Of a stretch of 64,000 nucleotides of DNA, positions 43,200 through 52,516 are shown piece after piece; within the stretch, counting starts at the first letter, position 1; each line of letters opens with the position of its first letter. The position numbers and the translations under genes were made by a program. The notes beneath the pieces are model-generated. The model made no database searches, was not told the DNA's origin, and was given only the letters and a program-made list of their open reading frames with translations. Origin of the DNA: Bacillus sp. HNG (GTDB lineage Bacteria > Bacillota > Bacilli > Bacillales > Bacillaceae_L); assembly GCF_003400205.1 (NCBI RefSeq), contig NZ_QUQV01000006.1, positions 1 through 64,000 on the forward strand, written 5' to 3'.

Positions 43200-45428
43200 A
43201 TGAGAACGTTTACAAAATTATTTGGAATTCTTTTTGCTGTATGTCTATTAATTATTTCTTCTTTACTCTATAGTCTTCCAGTTCATGCAGAAGTAGAAAA
43301 AAGGTTTAAAGATCCAATAAATTTGGGGTCTACTATTCAAAGTATTGCAATCTATGACTCTACATATGGTACGGAAGATGGAAGGGATATGATGTACACG
43401 ACTGCCAGTGGTGACCCGGCCATTTTTCAGGTTATCGACCTTAAAAGTCAGGAAGTCGTTAGGACATATCCTTTAGAAGGTACAGGGGCAGTTTGGACAC
43501 ATATTACGGTACCAAATGGCAATGTCTATATAGGTGGAAATGGATATCTATATGAATATTCCCCAGTAACCAAGGAGGTAAAAAATCTTGGTGGTATAGG
43601 GGAAAGTGTGGTATACGGTTTATCTTATGATGAGCAGGGGAGAGTATATTTCGGTTCATATCCGAATGCAAAAGCTGGACGATACGACCCGAAAACTGGA
43701 GAGATGAAGGATTATGGTAGTATTGCTCCGGGACAAAGCTACTCCAGATCTACTGCTTATCATAATGGGTTCCTCTATTTAGGTATCGGTGTTGATAATC
43801 GAATAGTGAAACTAAATGTAGAAACAGGTGAATATGAAGCAATTAAGGTGCCTGACCATGTCGTTCCTGGCAGCAGTGTTTGGCAATTAGATGCGGCAGG
43901 CAAATATATCATTGCCGGTGTTGGTGGTGGCAGTAATACACTCTTGTTTTATGATACAGAAACAGGGGAATGGAGTGATACGTACTATACAAACAATAAA
44001 GGGATACGCCTAATTCACGGTCTTCCTGGAAGCAACAAAGTCTATTTTCTACAAGGAAGTAGATTGAAGGAAGTGGACCTAGATACGCTTCAAGCGGTTG
44101 ATACAGGAGTAGTGTTTGGAACCTTTTTGCGAAATACAACTTGGGTTGAAGTAGAAAATGATCCTGACCTCCCTGGTCAATCATTAGTTACCGTTCAATT
44201 TGGTGGTCAAGTCACTTACATGAACTTACAAACTAAAAAAGTAAAAACCACCCAATATCCAATTGTCGGAAATCCAATCCCTATTCAAACATTGGAGAAA
44301 GGCCCTCAAGGTCATTTGTATTTAAGTGGTTATCCAGGAGGGAAAGGGTCAGTTTTTGATACGGAAACGAATGAATACCAGAATTTCACCTTGGGACAAG
44401 CAGAGGGTATGGTCTCCCTTGGCAACAAAATGTATTTTGGGGTTTACCCAGGTGCGATTATTTTTGAAATGGATGTTACAAATCCTTCACTCTCACCTAA
44501 ACAAATTTACGATATTCCTAATCAGGACCGTCCATTTATAATGACTGTAGCCAACGATCAATTATATATTGGGACGATCCCTGATTACGGGCATTTGGGA
44601 GGTTCATTAACTGTACTTGATCCAACCGGTGTAAAAAATCCAGTTGTTTATGAAGACGTTGTTCATAATCAAGCCATTGCTGGATTAGCAGAAGTGAATG
44701 GAAAACTTTATGGGTCAACAACTGTTGCCGGTGGTTTGGGAATAGACCCAACAGAGTCGGCAGCCAAAATATTTGTATGGGATATGGAAAAAGGTGAAAA
44801 AATCACTGAATTTGTTCCAGAAATACCAGGTGCTACAGTTCAGCCGAAGATGATTAGTGGAATGAAACTGGGACCAGACGGTTTATTATGGTCAGCAGCG
44901 GGAGGAACAATCTTTGCAATGGATCCAGAAAACTTGAAAATTGTGAAGAGCAAAAACATTTATCCAGAAGTAAAAGATTTCGGTAGATGGAGACCAATCC
45001 ATATCCGCTGGAGTGAAGACGGACTATTGTACACGACTCTTGCTGGTAAACTAACAGTAATCGACCCTGATTCATTTGAGCATGAAACACTTGCTGAAAC
45101 AGAGTTGATGACTATTGGGGACGATGGAAATATTTATTATGCAGATAAAGCCAATTTAATGAAAATTGAAGTAGCAGAAACATTAGAATCTGCACGGAAA
45201 TTTGTCACGAAGCAAACAAGTGGTGGCAAAATCACAAATTCATTAAGCAAGCAGCTGTTTAATTCTCTGTCTTCAGCTATTCATCACCAGGATATGGGCA
45301 GACAAGTGGAAGCCATAAAACATTTACAAGATGCAAAAAAACATCTTGAAAATGCCAAGGAAACGGATATAGCAGAAGATTCCTATCTAAAATTACAAAG
45401 AATCTTTGACTCAATCGAAATCAAATAA
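43200..45428 (+). CDS. Secreted beta-propeller protein with C-terminal FIMAH-like domain
   Basis: A 742-aa exported protein. The signal peptide (residues 1-30) ends at LPVHAEVEK. Residues ~40-660 are repeated blade-like segments (YDPKTGEMKDYGSI, GYLYEYSPVTKEVKNL, LTVIDPDSFEHE), as in PQQ/SMP-30-like propellers. The last ~70 residues (from GGKITNSLSKQLFNSL) are a helical module like the FIMAH domain found at the end of many bacillar surface proteins and lyases. It probably binds or cleaves a carbohydrate outside the cell; no catalytic motif is clear. AAAGGAGCAG precedes the ATG. It is a single gene with its own terminator. Confidence 0.82.
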   Translation: MRTFTKLFGILFAVCLLIISSLLYSLPVHAEVEKRFKDPINLGSTIQSIAIYDSTYGTEDGRDMMYTTASGDPAIFQVIDLKSQEVVRTYPLEGTGAVWTHITVPNGNVYIGGNGYLYEYSPVTKEVKNLGGIGESVVYGLSYDEQGRVYFGSYPNAKAGRYDPKTGEMKDYGSIAPGQSYSRSTAYHNGFLYLGIGVDNRIVKLNVETGEYEAIKVPDHVVPGSSVWQLDAAGKYIIAGVGGGSNTLLFYDTETGEWSDTYYTNNKGIRLIHGLPGSNKVYFLQGSRLKEVDLDTLQAVDTGVVFGTFLRNTTWVEVENDPDLPGQSLVTVQFGGQVTYMNLQTKKVKTTQYPIVGNPIPIQTLEKGPQGHLYLSGYPGGKGSVFDTETNEYQNFTLGQAEGMVSLGNKMYFGVYPGAIIFEMDVTNPSLSPKQIYDIPNQDRPFIMTVANDQLYIGTIPDYGHLGGSLTVLDPTGVKNPVVYEDVVHNQAIAGLAEVNGKLYGSTTVAGGLGIDPTESAAKIFVWDMEKGEKITEFVPEIPGATVQPKMISGMKLGPDGLLWSAAGGTIFAMDPENLKIVKSKNIYPEVKDFGRWRPIHIRWSEDGLLYTTLAGKLTVIDPDSFEHETLAETELMTIGDDGNIYYADKANLMKIEVAETLESARKFVTKQTSGGKITNSLSKQLFNSLSSAIHHQDMGRQVEAIKHLQDAKKHLENAKETDIAEDSYLKLQRIFDSIEIK

Positions 45429-45432
45429 ACAG

Positions 45433-45494
45433 AACTATCCTGACTGCTTTAAGCCATAAACATAGCCGTCAGGATAGTTTTTTACTTTTTGATA
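45433..45494 (+). terminator. Terminator of the beta-propeller gene
   Basis: AACTATCCTGAC (45433-45444) pairs with GTCAGGATAGTT (45478-45489), followed by TTTTACTTTTT. Confidence 0.8.
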
Positions 45495-45699
45495 ATAGGG
45501 GGTAACAAGCAATTGCTGTGCTCCAATCTATATTGTTTACGTTGATCTGATTACCTTTTAATTTAAAATAAACTAAATGAGTTACTTGGGTTTTGCTCGA
45601 GGGCTCTTTTTCTTTTCTAACATTGGCTTATGTAGAGATTTATAGGGTAAGCTAGATATATCTATGAAACTAAAAATAAAAATCAGAAAGGGTGATAAG

Positions 45700-47979
45700 A
45701 TGCCAGAGGTAAAAGATGAAATCATATTAAGAGGGCTTAAAGAACATAATTTAAAAAATATCGATTTAAATATACCTAAAGAAAAAATCATCGTATTTAC
45801 GGGTCTTTCAGGCTCAGGAAAGAGCTCAGTAGTTTTTGATACATTGGCAACTGAAAGTAGAAGACAAATGACGTTGAATTATCCTCTCTATGTTAGAAAT
45901 CAAATGCCAAGGTACGAAAGACCCCACGCTGATCTTATGCAAAACTTAAGCCCGGTTGTTGTAGTGGAACAACGGCAAATAGGGGGCAATTCCCGTTCGA
46001 CAGTTGGTACCTATATGGATATAGATCCACTACTGAGACTTTTGTTCTCGAGAATAGGAAAGCCATCAATCGGTTCTGCCACTGATTTTTCGAGTCAAAG
46101 TTCCTTTGGTAGATGTCCAGAATGTGGTGGATTTGGGGAGGTCATTGCACCGGACGTAAATAAGATGGTTGATTTCGATAAGTCACTTCGAGAGTATGCG
46201 GTGAGATTTAAGCCTTTATCTCCTTCGGGTTGGCAAGGCAGATGGATGATGACGGGCGGATTATTCGATCCAGATAAACCGATAAAGGACTACACAGAAG
46301 AAAAACGCCGCCTGCTAATATATGGTCCCCCAGAAGGTAAAAAAGTCTATGCTCCGTTTCATACAAAAAATGGACCTCAGGATCATGAGTGGGATGGGCT
46401 ATTGCCTCGATTTACACGCCTTTATATTAATAGAGACATCTCAAAGCTAAAAGAAGTATCCCAAGATGACGTTTTAGCAGTATCAACACAGGCTTTATGC
46501 CCAACCTGCCAAGGCTCAGGTCTAAATCCAAAGGTATTGGCATGTAGAATAAATGGATTGAATATCGCAGAATATGAACAGTTGGAGCTTCCGGAATTAC
46601 TAGAGGAACTCAAGAACATAAAAGACCCGATGGGGGAATCGATAGCGCAACAAGCAATTCCGCATGTAAAACAACTAGTTGATATGGGGCTCGGATATTT
46701 GAGTCTATCAAGAAAAATGGGGACGCTGTCCAGTGGCGAAGCACAAAGGGTAAAAATCGCTCGTCATTTAGGGAGTAGTCTAAATAACATTACATACATT
46801 TTTGACGAACCAAGTGCAGGACTTCATCCAGAAGAAGTAGATTTATTAATACAGATGCTAAAAAGGTTAAAAGAGCAACATAATACTGTAATCGTAATTG
46901 AACATAATCTAGCAGTCATAAAAGTAGCAGACCAAATCATAGAAATGGGACCAGGAGCAGGAGTAAATGGAGGAGAAGTTGTCTATCAAGGAAAATTAGA
47001 AGGGCTCAATAACTCCCCAACTGCAACAGCTCTATCCCACAAGCTAAAAATTAATCAAAATCCAAGGGAGACAAAAAAATATTTTACACTAAATAAAGCA
47101 AGTATCAATAACTTAAAAAATATAAGCGTACAAATTCCCAAAAATGTCTTAGTTTCTGTATGTGGAGTATCAGGATCAGGTAAAAGCTCTTTAATGTTAG
47201 AAGCGTTTGCGAACAAATATCCTGAAACGATCAGGGTAGGACAAGGCAGTATCGGAATCTCTAACCGCTCGACCCTAGCTACATATATGGGAATAATGGA
47301 TGATATACGCACCATATTTTCAAAAGAAACAGGACAACCAGCGGGTTTGTTCAGCTTTAACTCCTTAGGAGCATGTCCTGTCTGCAAAGGAAAAGGAGTC
47401 ATAAAGCCTGATGTAGCATTTGCAGATCCAGTGACAATCCCTTGTGAGACATGTGGCGGTACGAGATATTCTGACGAAGCGCTTGTCTATCGCTATCAAG
47501 ATAAAAATATAGTAGAAATTTTAGATTTAACAATAGACGAGGCTATTCATTATTTTAAACTACCAAAAATCATAAAAAGAGTGGATACGTTAAAAGAAGT
47601 AGGATTAGGGTATTTAACCTTAGGGCAGACGACAAGTTCTCTAAGTGGAGGAGAAATCCAGCGTCTAAAACTCGCAAGCCACCTGCAAAAAGAAGGGCAA
47701 ATCTACCTGTTAGACGAGCCATCCTTAGGACTGCACGCTGAAGATAATGAGAAACTTTTAGATGTATTTCAAAATCTCGTAAACAGAGGTAATTCTGTTA
47801 TTATCATCGAACACAATCTAAACTTTATAGCGGCGAGCGATTGGATAATCGAATTGGGTCCATCAGGAGGTAAGCAGGGAGGACAAGTTATATTTGAAGG
47901 CACACCAGAAGAGATGGTGAATGCCGAAACATTAACAGCGAAATGGTTAAGGGGTAGAGTTATCACATATATAAATTAA
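45700..47979 (+). CDS. Short UvrA paralogue (UvrA2/drug-resistance type)
   Basis: A 759-aa ABC-class ATPase related to UvrA, about 190 residues shorter than true UvrA (about 950). Two ATPase units are seen: Walker A FTGLSGSGKSS (~residue 33) and GVSGSGKSS (~490); signatures LSSGEAQR and LSGGEIQR; Walker B FDEPSAGLHP and LDEPSLGLH. Zinc motifs CPECGG, CPTCQG and CPVCKGKG...CETCGG remain. The UvrB-binding and insertion regions appear reduced. Such proteins are linked to tolerance of DNA-binding drugs. AAAGGGTG precedes ATG 45700. The nadX-like gene follows after 15 bp. Confidence 0.88.
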   Translation: MPEVKDEIILRGLKEHNLKNIDLNIPKEKIIVFTGLSGSGKSSVVFDTLATESRRQMTLNYPLYVRNQMPRYERPHADLMQNLSPVVVVEQRQIGGNSRSTVGTYMDIDPLLRLLFSRIGKPSIGSATDFSSQSSFGRCPECGGFGEVIAPDVNKMVDFDKSLREYAVRFKPLSPSGWQGRWMMTGGLFDPDKPIKDYTEEKRRLLIYGPPEGKKVYAPFHTKNGPQDHEWDGLLPRFTRLYINRDISKLKEVSQDDVLAVSTQALCPTCQGSGLNPKVLACRINGLNIAEYEQLELPELLEELKNIKDPMGESIAQQAIPHVKQLVDMGLGYLSLSRKMGTLSSGEAQRVKIARHLGSSLNNITYIFDEPSAGLHPEEVDLLIQMLKRLKEQHNTVIVIEHNLAVIKVADQIIEMGPGAGVNGGEVVYQGKLEGLNNSPTATALSHKLKINQNPRETKKYFTLNKASINNLKNISVQIPKNVLVSVCGVSGSGKSSLMLEAFANKYPETIRVGQGSIGISNRSTLATYMGIMDDIRTIFSKETGQPAGLFSFNSLGACPVCKGKGVIKPDVAFADPVTIPCETCGGTRYSDEALVYRYQDKNIVEILDLTIDEAIHYFKLPKIIKRVDTLKEVGLGYLTLGQTTSSLSGGEIQRLKLASHLQKEGQIYLLDEPSLGLHAEDNEKLLDVFQNLVNRGNSVIIIEHNLNFIAASDWIIELGPSGGKQGGQVIFEGTPEEMVNAETLTAKWLRGRVITYIN

Positions 47980-47994
47980 AATGGGGAGGCAACT

Positions 47995-48774
47995 ATGAAT
48001 ATCGGTGTAATTGGTGCAGGAGCAATAGCTACTTTTTTGTTGAAAGAAATCAATCAATCCCAACATGAAAATCTACGGATTAAAAGTATTTTGGTACGGA
48101 ATAAGGAAAAGTACGGGGTGCTGGAGTCAAACTTTGGGGTAAGGTTGTTTACGGACCTCAACACATTTCTTGATTCAGAAATCGATATTGTGGTGGAGGC
48201 AGCGAATATACATGCAGTGAAAACCATGTTGCCATCGGTTGTTAAGAAGAAGGATGTAGTGTTAATAAGTGTAGGAGCTTTAGCAGATGAAGCACTGTTG
48301 ACAGAACTAAGTAACCTAGTAAAAGAGTATAAGAATGCCATACACCTGCCGTCCGGTGCAATTGGCGGTTTGGACTTATTACAAAATGCAAATGCCCTCG
48401 GTAAAGTGAATAGCGTTTCGTTAACAACTCGGAAACCTGCCAGCTCGCTCATTGATGAAGGCATCAACGAGGCGAGGGTTGTTTTTGAGGGGAAAGCGAT
48501 TGATGCCATTAAGAAATTTCCGAAAAACGTAAATGTCTCCATTGTCCTGGCATTGGCTGGGGTAGGCATAGAGAAGACGACTGTGTGTCTAGTGGCTGAT
48601 CCACATATTGAAAAAAACATACATCAAGTGGACATAAAAGGTGAGTTTGGGGAAGCGACGTTTTCTATCACGAATCATCCACTACCGGATAATCCAAAGA
48701 CAAGCTATTTAGCGGCTATGAGTATTCTAGGGACATTAAAAAGAATGAATAACAGTATAAGAATCGGTGGATAA
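47995..48774 (+). CDS. nadX: L-aspartate dehydrogenase
   Basis: A 259-aa protein of the NadX/DUF108 family. The Rossmann motif is IGVIGAGAIATFLL (residues 3-16). The block HLPSGAIGGLDLLQNA (~118-133) and the C-terminal ITNHPLPDNPKTSYLAAMS (~225-243), with the catalytic His, are diagnostic. It oxidises aspartate to iminoaspartate with NAD(P), the first step toward NAD. No nadA or nadC lies beside it. AATGGGGAGGC precedes the ATG, and it is probably cotranscribed with the UvrA paralogue. Confidence 0.9.
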   Translation: MNIGVIGAGAIATFLLKEINQSQHENLRIKSILVRNKEKYGVLESNFGVRLFTDLNTFLDSEIDIVVEAANIHAVKTMLPSVVKKKDVVLISVGALADEALLTELSNLVKEYKNAIHLPSGAIGGLDLLQNANALGKVNSVSLTTRKPASSLIDEGINEARVVFEGKAIDAIKKFPKNVNVSIVLALAGVGIEKTTVCLVADPHIEKNIHQVDIKGEFGEATFSITNHPLPDNPKTSYLAAMSILGTLKRMNNSIRIGG

Positions 48775-48782
48775 CTTAAATT

Positions 48783-48811
48783 GAGCGAGCCTTAAAGGTT
48801 CGCTCTTTTTT
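48783..48811 (+). terminator. Terminator
   Basis: GAGCGAGCCTT (48783-48793) pairs with AAGGTTCGCTC (48795-48805), followed by TTTTTT. Confidence 0.8.
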
Positions 48812-48954
48812 CACTATTTTAAAAGTTTTAAATGATACAATAGAAGAGTGTGATGAAACCGTAATCACTTGAGTTAGATTTAGGTTATTTTTGCATACTT
48901 TGTTGTTTTTGATATAGCCATTAATAATTATTATTAGACACATTGGTGTTCCCT

Positions 48955-49085
48955 CTAGTGATTGGAGCGTATGGCGCGAGACTCCTGCGGGAATAGCGAG
49001 CCAAGCGAGACCCCGCAGTGAGGCACGAGCGAGGAGGCTTGCGGATCGCCCGCGGAAAGCGAGTGCCAGAAGCGGAAAACACCCT
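48955..49085. repeat. GC-rich Bacillaceae intergenic repeat
   Basis: A ~130-bp GC-rich block in an AT-rich gap. It holds GAGACTCCTGCGGGAATAGC, CGAGACCCCGCAGTGAGGC, CGAGGAGGCTTGCGGATCGC and CCGCGGAAAGCGAGTGCC. From memory this is a highly repeated intergenic element in many Bacillus-like genomes. It folds into arms such as CTGCGGG/CCCGCAG. Confidence 0.75.
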
Positions 49086-49169
49086 AGTTCCACCAATAAA
49101 CTTTAGGCTAAGAACAACAAATTTTTAGAAAAGAGTCTAGATTAATAAATATTTTTTCTGGAGGGTAGC

Positions 49170-51095
49170 ATGGAAAGTTTAAAAGATTATAAGGAAAATT
49201 GGGAACAGTTCATTTATGAAGATGAGTTAAAACCAACTATCAATCCGACTGTTAGGCTTTCATGGCTTCGTTCAAAAAAAATGGGAATTGACCCATTTCG
49301 TACATATGGAAAAGTGAAATCATTAGATCTTGAAAAATATAAGGAATTAATTAATTTGGCTACACCATTAACGGAAGGTCTTTATTCGATTGTCGAGGGA
49401 TCCGGATTTATGGTCATTATTTGTAATGAGCAAGGTCAATTATTAAAAGTAATTGGTGATAAAGAACCATTGAATCATGCAAATACGATGGGTTTTATTG
49501 AAGGCGCTGATTGGAGCGAGGAAGAAATGGGAACCAATGCGATTGGTACATCGATTGTGATTGATTCTCCGCTTCAAATCGTTGCAGAGGAGCATTATGC
49601 GAAGGTTTGTCAATCTTGGACATGTTCGGCAGCCCCGATTCATGATAGTGATGGAAAGATTATAGGTGTTCTGAATATGTCTGGACCAAGGGAGAAAGTC
49701 CATTCCCATACTTTAGGAATGGTTGTGTCAACTGTTAAGGCCATTGAGTATCAATTAAAATTACACGAAAATATGCAAAATATTTTAATGATGCAAAAAT
49801 TCCTTGAAGCGGCTACAAATAATATCGATGACGCTATTGTCATTACAGATACACAGGGTAACATTATTATTTCAAATGAACAGTTTACACGGTTACTTGG
49901 GATTAACAAGGATCAGCATGAAAATAAAAAGTTAAGTGCGATTTTTGAAAATCAAATCTTAACTTCAACCAATAAAGTACGTTTTCTCGATAAAGAAATA
50001 TATATAAAACGCCAAGATTTACAACCAAGTATCCATTGTATGGTTAGTAAAATACCAATTTATCAAGATAAGAAGTGGCTTGGTTCGATGATTACACTTA
50101 AAGAAATGAAGAAGGTTCGTCACCTTGTGAACCATTTAACAGACCATCGTGCCAAAGTATCATTTGGTGAGATTATTGGTGAATCTCGTTCATTTTTAGA
50201 TAAAGTGCAAGAAGCAAAACTAGCAGCCAAAACAAGTTCTACAGTCCTGATTTTAGGAGAAAGCGGGACAGGTAAGGATATGATTGCACAAGCTATTCAT
50301 AATGCAAGTGACCGAAAAAATAAACCTTTTATCTCCATTAACTGTGGGGGTATCCCCCGTGATTTATTAGGTAGTGAACTCTTCGGGTATGAGGAAGGTG
50401 CTTTTACAGGAGCGAAAAAAGGGGGCAGGCAAGGAAAATTTGAGCTTGCTGATGGAGGAACTCTATTTTTAGATGAAATTGGGGAAATGTCATTGGAGAT
50501 GCAAGTGCTTTTATTGCGTGTTCTTCAGGATAGGGAAGTCATTCGAATTGGCGGACAAAAGGTTATTTCTGTAGATGTTCGAATTATAGCTGCAACCAAT
50601 CGTAATCTTCGTAAAGAAGTAGAGAAAGGTAGTTTTAGAGAAGATTTATTTTTCCGTTTAAATGTGATGCCTATAGAACTGCCACCTCTTCGAAACAGAA
50701 TAGATGATATTCCTCTGTTAGTTGAGTTTTTCATCCGTCAGTTTAGTAAAAACCTTAACCGCTCCATGCCTGTTATCGAACCAGGATTTATTCACGCCTT
50801 AATGAAGTATAGCTGGCCGGGTAACATCCGTGAGTTGCAAAATATTTTAGAGAGAACAATGAATAAAAGTTTGAAGGATAGCCTAACTTCACAAGACTTA
50901 CCGAATGAAATCTTTGAAAATACCGATCAACATAAACACGAGGAGACAATTGTTCTAGATCGGAATGAATTAAAAAAGCAAGCCATCATCCATGCATTGA
51001 AAAAAAACAAAGGGAATATTTTACATGCGGCAAAATACTTAGGGATTGCAAGAAGTACGTTGTATCGGCAAATGAAAAAGTTCAATATCCAATAA
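49170..51095 (+). CDS. acoR: Sigma-54-dependent activator of acetoin catabolism
   Basis: A 641-aa bacterial enhancer-binding protein. A GAF-type sensor (~residues 60-200; MGTNAIGTSIVIDSPLQIVA, AEEHYAKVCQSWTCSAAPI) is followed by a PAS segment (~210-320). The AAA+ domain (~330-565) has GESGTGKDMIA (Walker A), GAFTGAKKGG (sigma-54 contact) and GTLFLDEIGEM (Walker B). A Fis-type helix-turn-helix ends the chain (~600-641). It binds upstream of the sigma-54 promoter at 51254 and drives acoABC. In B. subtilis acoR follows the structural genes; here it precedes them on the same strand. GGAGGGTAGC precedes the ATG. Confidence 0.93.
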   Translation: MESLKDYKENWEQFIYEDELKPTINPTVRLSWLRSKKMGIDPFRTYGKVKSLDLEKYKELINLATPLTEGLYSIVEGSGFMVIICNEQGQLLKVIGDKEPLNHANTMGFIEGADWSEEEMGTNAIGTSIVIDSPLQIVAEEHYAKVCQSWTCSAAPIHDSDGKIIGVLNMSGPREKVHSHTLGMVVSTVKAIEYQLKLHENMQNILMMQKFLEAATNNIDDAIVITDTQGNIIISNEQFTRLLGINKDQHENKKLSAIFENQILTSTNKVRFLDKEIYIKRQDLQPSIHCMVSKIPIYQDKKWLGSMITLKEMKKVRHLVNHLTDHRAKVSFGEIIGESRSFLDKVQEAKLAAKTSSTVLILGESGTGKDMIAQAIHNASDRKNKPFISINCGGIPRDLLGSELFGYEEGAFTGAKKGGRQGKFELADGGTLFLDEIGEMSLEMQVLLLRVLQDREVIRIGGQKVISVDVRIIAATNRNLRKEVEKGSFREDLFFRLNVMPIELPPLRNRIDDIPLLVEFFIRQFSKNLNRSMPVIEPGFIHALMKYSWPGNIRELQNILERTMNKSLKDSLTSQDLPNEIFENTDQHKHEETIVLDRNELKKQAIIHALKKNKGNILHAAKYLGIARSTLYRQMKKFNIQ

Positions 51096-51099
51096 TTGG

Positions 51100-51132
51100 T
51101 GTTGCGTTTTGTAGCGAAGTGTAGCGCTTACA
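51100..51132. promoter_or_regulatory. Candidate AcoR binding region (UAS)
   Basis: TGTTGCG, GTAGCG (51111) and GTAGCG (51121) repeat within about 30 bp, ending in the near-palindrome TGTAGCGCTTACA. The site lies about 125-150 bp upstream of the sigma-54 promoter, which suits an enhancer. Confidence 0.45.
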
Positions 51133-51135
51133 TGA

Positions 51136-51172
51136 AAGAGGAGTGTCCCAAAATGAGACACTCCTCTTTTTT
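51136..51172 (+). terminator. acoR terminator
   Basis: AAGAGGAGTGTC (51136-51147) pairs with GACACTCCTCTT (51157-51168), followed by a T run. Confidence 0.85.
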
Positions 51173-51253
51173 ATATAGAATTCAATTTTTATTTATACGT
51201 GAAAAGGCTCACAAACAAGGCGTAGAAAGAAATTTTTATCAACTTAAAGAAGT

Positions 51254-51270
51254 TGGCACGATTCTTGCAT
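51254..51270 (+). promoter_or_regulatory. Sigma-54 promoter of the aco operon
   Basis: TTGGCACGATTCTTGCAT matches the sigma-54 consensus TGGCAC-N5-TTGCW, with GG and GC exactly 12 bp apart. It lies about 50 bp before acoA and downstream of acoR. Confidence 0.92.
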
Positions 51271-51319
51271 TATTAGTTGATGTAACTATTTATAAGAGAA
51301 AGCAAAGGAGGAAATAAAA

Positions 51320-52306
51320 TTGACGATTTCTATTGATCAACTTAAATGGATGTATGAAACAATGTACAAGATTCGTTATTTTGAAGAAAGTATGATGGAT
51401 GCTTATGCTGAAGGAAAAAATCCCGTTTTTAATATTGGACTAGGTCCTGTACCTGGTGAAATGCATTTATCCAATGGTCAAGAACCAGCAGCAGTGGGGA
51501 TATGTGCACATTTAAGAAAATCAGATACAGTTTCATCTCCACACCGCCCACATCACCATGCCATTGCAAAGGGTGTTCACTTGAAAAAAATGACGGCAGA
51601 AATGTTTGGTAAAGTGACAGGCTTAAGCAAAGGAAAAGGTGGACATATGCACATCTTTGATCCGGAGGTTAATTTTTCCTGCGGAGGTATTGTTGGAGCG
51701 AATATTCCTCATGCACTCGGTGCTGCATTAGTTGCGAAAAAGAGACAAACAAATGATGTAGCTATTGCATTCATAGGTGAAGGCGCAGCAAACCAAGGCG
51801 CATTCCATGAATCTCTGAATTTAGCTGCCCTTTGGAATCTCCCATTAATTGTAGTTGTTGAAAATAATAATTATGGTATTTCTGTCGCAAAAGAAGATTC
51901 AACATCGATTGCGTCAAATGATCTTCGTGCGTCAGCATATGGTGCTAAAGGCTATTATGTAAAAGATAATGACCCACTTGCAATGTATGAAGCATCTAAA
52001 GAAGCTGTAGAACGTGCACGTAATGGGGAAGGTCCTTCAATTATTGAAATCGAAACCTATCGTTTCCTCGGACACTTCCAAGGTGATCCAGAATTGTATC
52101 GTGAGAAAAAAGAAGTACCAGAACTAAAAACAAAAGATCCGATTGTAAAATTACGTAACCAGCTCGTTTCTGAATATAACGTATCTGAAGAGGAAATTGC
52201 TGCACTTGAAAAGCATGCAACAGAGGTAGTAGACGAAGCTTATCAATTTGCTAGAGAAAGTGAATATCCTAAGCCAGAAGCAGCATTAGAAGATTTATAT
52301 ATTTAA
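51320..52306 (+). CDS. acoA: Acetoin dehydrogenase E1 alpha subunit
   Basis: A 328-aa thiamine-diphosphate enzyme subunit. The TPP motif is IGEGAANQGAFHESLNLAAL with the closing ENNNYGIS (~155-190). SSPHRPHHHAIAKG (~73) is the active-site loop. With AcoB it cleaves acetoin and passes the acetyl unit to lipoyl-AcoC. TTG at 51320 with AAAGGAGG at ideal distance. Assignment to acetoin rather than pyruvate rests on the AcoR gene and the sigma-54 promoter next to it. The stop codon lies in a hairpin that begins an inserted repeat. Confidence 0.9.
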   Translation: MTISIDQLKWMYETMYKIRYFEESMMDAYAEGKNPVFNIGLGPVPGEMHLSNGQEPAAVGICAHLRKSDTVSSPHRPHHHAIAKGVHLKKMTAEMFGKVTGLSKGKGGHMHIFDPEVNFSCGGIVGANIPHALGAALVAKKRQTNDVAIAFIGEGAANQGAFHESLNLAALWNLPLIVVVENNNYGISVAKEDSTSIASNDLRASAYGAKGYYVKDNDPLAMYEASKEAVERARNGEGPSIIEIETYRFLGHFQGDPELYREKKEVPELKTKDPIVKLRNQLVSEYNVSEEEIAALEKHATEVVDEAYQFARESEYPKPEAALEDLYI

Positions 52307-52500
52307 CTTTATTCAGGAGGATGCTGAATAAAGTTAAAGCCTCCGGCGGATGCCACAGATTTTTAAAGGTAATTTTTCGAGCATAAGATCAAAGACTAAG
52401 AACGCCACTTCCTGTGGCAACGTCTTTGTGACCCACCTCGTGTGGACCTAAAAAATCTGGGCGCAAATACGCTAAGGCGCATTTGATAGAAAAATTAACA
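52304..52500 (+). repeat. Structured repeat element inside the aco operon
   Basis: A ~195-bp non-coding block between acoA and acoB. TAACTTTATTC (52304-52314) pairs with GAATAAAGTTA (52326-52336). Further in, CAGATTTTTAAAGGT pairs with ACCTAAAAAATCTG, and AAAGAC..GCCAC pairs with GTGGC..GTCTTT, giving a branched fold. Features such as CTCCGGCGGATGCCAC and CTGTGGCAACGTCTTTGTG resemble elements scattered between genes in Bacillaceae. No terminator T run follows. Confidence 0.7.
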
Positions 52501-52516
52501 TGAGAGGGTGTCTAAT

